Part shown: one piece after another, positions 59,136-64,000 of the stretch
Numbering within the stretch: position 1 is the first letter of the stretch
Layout of the letters: each line of letters starts with the position of its first letter
Source: Parabacteroides timonensis
Lineage (GTDB): Bacteria; Bacteroidota; Bacteroidia; Bacteroidales; Tannerellaceae
Assembly (NCBI RefSeq): GCF_900128505.1
Contig: NZ_LT669941.1
Location: forward strand, 4,444,787 to 4,508,786
DNA length: 64,000 nt
Direction of reading: 5' to 3'
Notes under the pieces: generated by a model
Databases searched by the model: none
What the model saw: the letters and a program-made list of their open reading frames with translations, nothing else
Told to the model about the DNA's origin: nothing
Made by a program: the position numbers and the translations under genes

Positions 59136-61193
59136 TTATTTCGTTATTACCGAAAACTCTCCAATCCCAGCCTGTGCTTGATTATCTATGATCCGTGTTG
59201 CCACAAAACGTATTTTATCCCCTTTTACAGCAGGGAAGCGGATTTCTTGTTCGATTGGATTATGCTTGATGTTGGAGAATTCTCCTTCTGTAACCTTCTT
59301 GTTGTTGACGTACAATTGATAGTTTGAAACATGTCCGCCTGCATCACGTCCCTGATTCGGTACGTACCGGAATCCGGAAATTGTTACTTCACTTGCCAAT
59401 TGTATTTCAATTTCTTGCTTCCCTTTCGGTAAATAGAAGGTGGTATATCCGTTTCCATCGAACATAACCGATGTTTTTTCGTCTTTCGGATAAACGACCG
59501 TGTAGTCAGATGCCGGAATATCCAATTCTTTTGTCGATACAGGACTGCTTTTATCGAATGTGCGGTCGTATGAAATTGCTTTGATCGTTCCTCTCTGTGC
59601 AAAAGTAAAGGGTTCCGTATAACGGGGAGAATCTTTTGTCGGTTCCGTACCGTCGGTTGTATAATGAAGTTCCGAGCCTTTATCTTCTACCTGAATAGTA
59701 ACCACATTTTTCAGATCACGACGGATGGCCGGTTCAGTCAATAAAGCAGGAGCAAGGAAGGCTTCTACATTATTAATACACAGCGGGCCGCGTGCCTCTT
59801 CGAAATTGATCCGTATCTTATCGGCTTTTACCGTCTGGAAACGAACGATACGTTTGTAACCTACAGTAGTGGTTGAGTCGGCAGCTTCGATTGGTGTCCA
59901 TTGTCCGTCTTTTTCTGTCTCGATCGTAAAGGATTTTACGCGTTGGCCTAAAGGTATATATTCCTGTATCATCAGACGGTTTACATCTGTCGGTTTCTTA
60001 AATGTGAATGTAAGTGTTCCGTTTGTTACTCCGTCTTCTGTAGCCCAATAAGAATCCCAATCTCCGTCATTGACTTTAGCAGCCTTGAACTGACCGCCAC
60101 GGGAGTTACTGGCTTCAACGGCAGTACCTTTCAAAAGATCTGTTTTCAAGTCGTTTCGTATTGTTTGATACCATTCGACAGCGCGGATAGAGTCGGTCGG
60201 ACTAATCTGGCCGTTCAGGGCAACGGGGAAGTTTAATAGGAAGTTCGCATTGTGTCCGACACTACGGTAATATAAATCCACCAGATGGGATAATGATTTG
60301 ACCTGGTGGTCTTCACGTGCATGATAGAACCAACCCGGACGAATGGAAACATCGCATTCGCCACCCAGCCATTGGTCGCCGTCTTCCAGTCCCCACTGGC
60401 TCTGGCGGTAATGAACACCCTCTTTCTTGGTGAACATACTCCATTGCGTATCTCCGGCCCAGCCTTCTTCATTGCCAATCCAGCGGATAGTTGGTTCGGT
60501 TCCTCCGAAAATCATAACGGATGGATTATATTTTTTGATTGTATCGACAGCAGCTTCGTATTTGTAGTAAGTGTTAGGATCGATAGAGCGGGATTCGTTA
60601 GCTCCGCCATACCACCCGTTTCCTCCGTTGGCTCCGTCGAACCAATATTCAAATAGAGGGCCATAATTGCAAACCAGTTCGTGAAGCTGAGCATGGAATT
60701 TCTCTACATATCCGGGTTGTCCGTAATTTGCACTGTTACGATCCCAGGGAGAGAGGTAGATACCGAATTTCAAACCATATTTATGACAGGCATCCGATAG
60801 CTCTTTTACCATATCTCCTTTTCCGTCTTCCCAGGGAGAGTTTTTGACACTGTATTCTGTTGTTGCGGTCGGCCACAGGCAGAAACCATCGTGATGCTTG
60901 GCGGTGAGGATTACTCCTTTGAGTCCGGCAGCCTGGATGGTACGAACCCATTGGTCACAATCCAGATTCGTCGGGTTGAAGGTGGAGGCGGGAGTGTCTC
61001 CGTACCCCCATTCGAGATCATTAAACGTATTCAAACCAAAATGGACGAAGGCGTAAGTTTCCATTTTGTGCCATTCGACCTGTTCAGGTGTCGGGATAGG
61101 ATAAATTGGATCTGGTGCTTTTGTCTCTTCACAGGAGAATAAAGTGCTAAGACCTAATCCCAGGAGGAGAAGATAATTTGAGTTTTTCATCAT
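59136..61193 (-). CDS. GH29 alpha-L-fucosidase lipoprotein
   Basis: This 685-residue enzyme has a lipoprotein signal (LSTLFSC, Cys21), so it is membrane-anchored. The GH29 barrel covers about 35-340: FVHFGLNTF, LTAKHHDGFCLW, IYLSPWDRN, and nucleophile Asp186 in FEYWFDGANG. An F5/8-type carbohydrate-binding module (about 355-470: GGQFKAAKVNDGDWDSYWAT), a chitobiase-like beta domain (about 475-545: LHYTTDGTEPT) and a second discoidin-like module follow. It releases alpha-L-fucose; some GH29 members also accept alpha-L-galactosides, which would suit the nearby operon. Promoter elements lie at 61217-61249. Confidence 0.92.
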   Translation of the reverse strand: MMKNSNYLLLLGLGLSTLFSCEETKAPDPIYPIPTPEQVEWHKMETYAFVHFGLNTFNDLEWGYGDTPASTFNPTNLDCDQWVRTIQAAGLKGVILTAKHHDGFCLWPTATTEYSVKNSPWEDGKGDMVKELSDACHKYGLKFGIYLSPWDRNSANYGQPGYVEKFHAQLHELVCNYGPLFEYWFDGANGGNGWYGGANESRSIDPNTYYKYEAAVDTIKKYNPSVMIFGGTEPTIRWIGNEEGWAGDTQWSMFTKKEGVHYRQSQWGLEDGDQWLGGECDVSIRPGWFYHAREDHQVKSLSHLVDLYYRSVGHNANFLLNFPVALNGQISPTDSIRAVEWYQTIRNDLKTDLLKGTAVEASNSRGGQFKAAKVNDGDWDSYWATEDGVTNGTLTFTFKKPTDVNRLMIQEYIPLGQRVKSFTIETEKDGQWTPIEAADSTTTVGYKRIVRFQTVKADKIRINFEEARGPLCINNVEAFLAPALLTEPAIRRDLKNVVTIQVEDKGSELHYTTDGTEPTKDSPRYTEPFTFAQRGTIKAISYDRTFDKSSPVSTKELDIPASDYTVVYPKDEKTSVMFDGNGYTTFYLPKGKQEIEIQLASEVTISGFRYVPNQGRDAGGHVSNYQLYVNNKKVTEGEFSNIKHNPIEQEIRFPAVKGDKIRFVATRIIDNQAQAGIGEFSVITK

Positions 61194-61216
61194 AATAAAT
61201 GTTATTGTTTAGGCTT

Positions 61217-61249
61217 CAAAGGTACGAAAAATATGCTTTGCATAACAAA
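61217..61249 (-). promoter_or_regulatory. GH29 gene promoter
   Basis: Minus strand TTTG (61249-61246), 21 bp, TACCTTTG (61224-61217): a near-consensus promoter 24 nt ahead of the ATG. Confidence 0.55.
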
Positions 61250-61410
61250 GCTCTTCCCGTTTAGACTTTTTTAGTTATTGTATTACAGGATAAAGGGAGT
61301 CCGGTTATATACTTGGCGTCTTTTATACAATATCTACTTTCTTATTGTATAAAATACATATATATTACCTCTATACATCTAGAAATCTGGAGTATAAAAC
61401 TACTGCTAAG

Positions 61411-61442
61411 TTTGTTTCTTTACTTTCGAATTCATATATTTG
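61411..61442 (+). promoter_or_regulatory. Promoter of the Gfo/Idh/MocA gene
   Basis: TTTG (61411-61414), 20 bp, TATATTTG (61435-61442): full consensus. It places the transcript start near 61449 and the true start codon at 61478. Confidence 0.75.
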
Positions 61443-61477
61443 GGCGTCAGATAACTATACTATTTATTTTAAATACC

Positions 61478-62845
61478 ATGAAAAGAAGAGATTTCTTAAC
61501 AAACACAGCTTTGCTGGGTGCCGGAATACCGCTGGGTATGTCGTCGGCTGTAATGACCTCGTGTACACAACAACAAGATGCAGGTAAAGCTGTGAAAAAT
61601 TATTCTCCGGAAGAATTGGGCATGTTTTCTTTCGTAGACGTAGCTCCTGATGGTAAACCATTGAAAGCAGCATTGGTCGGTTGTGGCGATCGTGGAACCG
61701 GAGCTGCAACACAGTTCCTTAAATCCGGTCCGAATGTATCTATTATCGCATTGGCCGATCTATTCCCCGACCGAATGGCTACTTGCCGGAAAGTATTATC
61801 GGAACAGTTTAAAAATGAAGTGCCTGATGCCAACTGCTTCTTTGGCTTTGATGCATATCAGAAGGTGTTGGCAATGAATGATATTGATGTTGTTCTGCTT
61901 TGTACACCGACACATTTCCGTCCGGAACAGTTCAAAGCGGCAGTGGAAGCAGGTAAACATATTTTTATGGAAAAACCTTGCGCTGTCGATCCTACTGGTA
62001 TCCGTACGGTAATTGCTGCGGCGAAAGTAGCTACTTCCAAAGGACTGACTGTTGTAACGGGTAATCAGCGTCGTCATCGTAAGGATTATTGGGAAGCTTA
62101 TGTTCAGGTAAAGAACGGGTTGATAGGTGATATAGTATCAACTTCTGCTCATTGGGATCAGGGTGCCTGGTGGAATAAACGGAAACGGCCCGAGTGGAGC
62201 GATATGGAATATTGTATTCGAAACTGGTTTAATATCAAATGGTTAAGTGGTGATCACCTGCTGGACCAGGCAATCCATAATATTGATGTTGTAACTTGGT
62301 TCATGGAAGACCGCCCGGTTCGTGCAGTTGGTTTCGGAGGTCGTGCTCAACGTCTGACCGGAGATATTTATGACTTTTTTAGCGTAGACTATTATTATAA
62401 TAATAACAAACGGATGTTGGCTACTGCCCGTCAGATCGATGGTTGCGATGGGAATGTGTCTGAACAAGTTTATGGAACCAAAGGGGTCGCTCAGTTAAAT
62501 GACAGAGGAGAGATCAAAATTGTAGATTATAATGGAAATACGCTTTGGGAATATGACTATCAGAATAAGCCAGTTAAGAATCCATACGATCAGGAGCATG
62601 TTCATTTGGTTGAATCAATTCGTTTGGATAAAAAAATAAATCAGGCAGAAGCATTGGCTTATTCTACTCAAGTTGCTATTCTTGGACGTGAAGCAGCTTA
62701 TACCGGTAAACCGATTACATGGGATGAAATCATGGCATCGACTCTCCGCTATGGCCCGGAAAAATATGAAATGGGATCATTACCTGATTACAAGGAAGGA
62801 GAAGCTCCGAAACCAGGTAAAGCTCCGGATGCACCTGTTATGTAA
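61478..62845 (+). CDS. Exported Gfo/Idh/MocA-family oxidoreductase
   Basis: This 455-residue protein starts at ATG 61478, after the promoter; the frame is open to 61313 but that part lies upstream of transcription. The N-terminus MKRRDFLTNTALLGAGIPLG is a twin-arginine-type signal followed by a possible lipobox (AVMTSC). The Rossmann fold (KAALVGCGDRGTGAATQFL; IIALADLFPD; CTPTHFRPEQFKAA; FMEKPCAVDP) and the C-terminal domain (WLSGDHLLDQAIHNIDVVTWF) are standard. Substrates are probably sugars or sugar derivatives; it lacks the motif I would expect of GH109 enzymes. Monocistronic. Confidence 0.88.
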   Translation: MKRRDFLTNTALLGAGIPLGMSSAVMTSCTQQQDAGKAVKNYSPEELGMFSFVDVAPDGKPLKAALVGCGDRGTGAATQFLKSGPNVSIIALADLFPDRMATCRKVLSEQFKNEVPDANCFFGFDAYQKVLAMNDIDVVLLCTPTHFRPEQFKAAVEAGKHIFMEKPCAVDPTGIRTVIAAAKVATSKGLTVVTGNQRRHRKDYWEAYVQVKNGLIGDIVSTSAHWDQGAWWNKRKRPEWSDMEYCIRNWFNIKWLSGDHLLDQAIHNIDVVTWFMEDRPVRAVGFGGRAQRLTGDIYDFFSVDYYYNNNKRMLATARQIDGCDGNVSEQVYGTKGVAQLNDRGEIKIVDYNGNTLWEYDYQNKPVKNPYDQEHVHLVESIRLDKKINQAEALAYSTQVAILGREAAYTGKPITWDEIMASTLRYGPEKYEMGSLPDYKEGEAPKPGKAPDAPVM

Positions 62846-62893
62846 ATTGTAGGTTATGTAATAGATACGTAGTATATTTCTATTATAAGTAAG

Positions 62894-62927
62894 AAGGGAG
62901 ATGATCATTTAGTATGTCATCTCCCTT
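62894..62927 (+). terminator. Hairpin downstream of the oxidoreductase gene
   Basis: AAGGGAGATGA (62894-62904) and TCATCTCCCTT (62917-62927) form a perfect 11-bp stem 49 nt after the stop. The T-run is weak. Confidence 0.65.
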
Positions 62928-62941
62928 CCTGTCCAAAGATA

Positions 62942-63027
62942 CGTTTGACATATATCAAACGCAAAGATCACATATATGCTTTATTCGTTTGATAATTATG
63001 TTCCATTCGTTTGATATATGTGAAACG
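62942..63027. repeat. CGTTTGA operator-like repeat cluster
   Basis: CGTTTGA occurs at 62942, 62986 and 63008, with inverted TCAAACG at 62955-62961 and TGAAACG at 63021-63027. The first pair is a perfect dyad around CATATA. ATTCGTTTGATA is repeated exactly at 62984 and 63006. It is a candidate cluster of regulator binding sites 200 bp upstream of the first rRNA promoter. Confidence 0.5.
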
Positions 63028-63216
63028 GATCTAAGTACGAATTCTTTTTATGCTATCTATAGTAATAATCCCCGGACAGTATATAACGAACTATCCCTGG
63101 TTTCCCCCGGGTAGAATCTCTTTCGGTTATCATTTTCTTCGTTGTTTCTATTGCGCCCGTACATTATATAACAATGTCTATGATGAAAAAATAATTGAAA
63201 AATAATGGATAAAAGA

Positions 63217-63248
63217 TTTGGAGTGTATGTTGTAAAGCACTACTTTTG
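63217..63248 (+). promoter_or_regulatory. rRNA promoter P1
   Basis: TTTG (63217-63220), 20 bp, TACTTTTG (63241-63248). Confidence 0.7.
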
Positions 63249-63390
63249 CATCCGCATTCGAGAGAGAACGGCGCATGACAAATGATGAAAGAGGTAACCT
63301 GTAGAGAGGGGATGAGGTTAGCGATGCTAAGCAAGACTCCAACCGCCACAGCGACTTGAAAAAAAACTTTTAAATTTTTCTTCCGAAAAA

Positions 63391-63421
63391 TTTGGTAGTT
63401 TAAAAAAAGTCCTTACCTTTG
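63391..63421 (+). promoter_or_regulatory. rRNA promoter P2
   Basis: TTTG (63391-63394), 19 bp, TACCTTTG (63414-63421), preceded by an A/T-rich stretch resembling an UP element. Confidence 0.8.
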
Positions 63422-63554
63422 CAGCCGCAATCGCAAGATGAGCGAAAGTTCTTTGAAAGATTTACATATCAACAAGTAGTACAAGTATTAAAAATTAATA
63501 CCGTCAAAACTTGAAAATAAAATAACGGATTCTGAGCAAGACAAAACAATTTAA

Positions 63555-64000
63555 ACAACGAAGAGTTTGATCCTGGCTCAGGATGAACGCTAGCGACAGG
63601 CTTAACACATGCAAGTCGAGGGGTAACATAAGGTAGCAATACTGAGATGACGACCGGCGCACGGGTGAGTAACGCGTATGCAACCTACCTATCAGAGGGG
63701 AATAACCCGGCGAAAGTCGGACTAATACCGCATAAAACAGGGGTCCCGCATGGGAATATTTGTTAAAGATTTATTGCTGATAGATGGGCATGCGTTCCAT
63801 TAGATAGTTGGTGAGGTAACGGCTCACCAAGTCTGCGATGGATAGGGGTTCTGAGAGGAAGGTCCCCCACACTGGTACTGAGACACGGACCAGACTCCTA
63901 CGGGAGGCAGCAGTGAGGAATATTGGTCAATGGGCGAGAGCCTGAACCAGCCAAGTCGCGTGAAGGATGAAGGATCTATGGTTCGTAAACTTCTTTTATA
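63555..64000 (+). rRNA. rrs: 16S ribosomal RNA, 5' part
   Basis: AGAGTTTGATCCTGGCTCAG begins at 63562, which puts the mature 5' end near 63555. The gene runs off the right edge after about 446 nt. ACGGGAGGCAGCAG is present near 63900. V1-V2 and the GGAAGAAGG-to-GGATGAAGG region match Bacteroidales, best remembered from Parabacteroides of the goldsteinii/gordonii kind. Species identity needs the rest of the gene. Confidence 0.98.

Larger units (their letters stand above)
62846..63554. other. Intergenic region and rRNA operon leader
   Basis: No gene is supported. It contains a hairpin (62894-62927), a CGTTTGA repeat cluster (62942-63027), two tandem rRNA promoters (63217-63248 and 63391-63421) and about 130 nt of rRNA leader. 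The leader and spacer between the promoters are untranslated. Confidence 0.7.

Noticed and set aside
61478..62845. Assignment of the Gfo/Idh/MocA protein as a GH109 glycosidase
   Set aside because: The Tat-type signal fits, but the GH109-like GGLYPTH-type motif is absent; the C-terminal motif is that of ordinary oxidoreductases.
1..64000. CRISPR arrays, transposase genes, toxin-antitoxin pairs or retron/DGR reverse transcriptases
   Set aside because: No regularly spaced repeats of the right size and no such proteins were seen; the structured RNA at 5465-5655 has no reverse transcriptase near it.

Overview
The window is chromosomal DNA of a gut-type Bacteroidales bacterium, most likely Parabacteroides. 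The right edge holds the 5' part of a 16S rRNA gene whose variable regions read like that genus (recognised by eye, not searched). Promoters match the Bacteroidetes pattern (-33 TTTG, about 19-20 bp, -7 TAnnTTTG), prfB carries the classical +1 frameshift, and there are SusC/SusD pairs with ECF sigma/FecR switches.

Layout. 1-3901: a PspC-type protein and PadR operon with an operator, an acyl-CoA ligase, and prfB. 3982-4055: a tRNA with a CAU anticodon. 4013-9935: a compact 5.9 kb integrative element inserted in the 3' half of that tRNA. It is bounded by perfect 44-bp att repeats and carries an integrase, an excisionase-like protein, a RepA-like ATPase, small overlapping genes (one resembling a phage terminase small subunit), a structured RNA locus and two exported cargo proteins. 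It has no relaxase and no phage structural genes, so I read it as a candidate phage satellite (PICI-like). This is the best candidate here for an undescribed system.

10027-38529: three consecutive polysaccharide utilisation loci on the minus strand. Each has an ECF sigma, FecR anti-sigma, SusC, SusD and a single exported enzyme: an unrecognised 836-aa protein, a GH20 hexosaminidase, and a GH127 beta-L-arabinofuranosidase. 38614-39720: dinB, whose natural start codon seems to have become ACG. 39944-44206: a large secreted GH5 enzyme with repeated beta-sandwich modules and a type IX secretion-like C-terminal tail.

44267-53995: a seven-gene minus-strand operon. It reads as a complete route from L-galactose to 2-keto-3-deoxygluconate: FucP-like permease, aldo/keto reductase, lactonase, Zn dehydrogenase, tagaturonate reductase (UxaB) and altronate dehydratase (UxaA), with a three-domain esterase embedded. 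A divergent LacI regulator with a clear operator and an ExuT-like hexuronate transporter follow. 56900-62845: an alpha/beta-hydrolase-like protein, a membrane LytTR regulator with 9-bp direct repeats at its promoter, a GH29 alpha-L-fucosidase lipoprotein and a Gfo/Idh/MocA oxidoreductase. 62846-64000: an operator-like repeat cluster, two tandem rRNA promoters and the start of 16S rRNA.

Functionally this is a glycan-foraging chromosome segment joined to an rRNA operon and interrupted by one recent mobile insertion. All calls rest on reading the sequence and on family knowledge; no database search or structure prediction was run.
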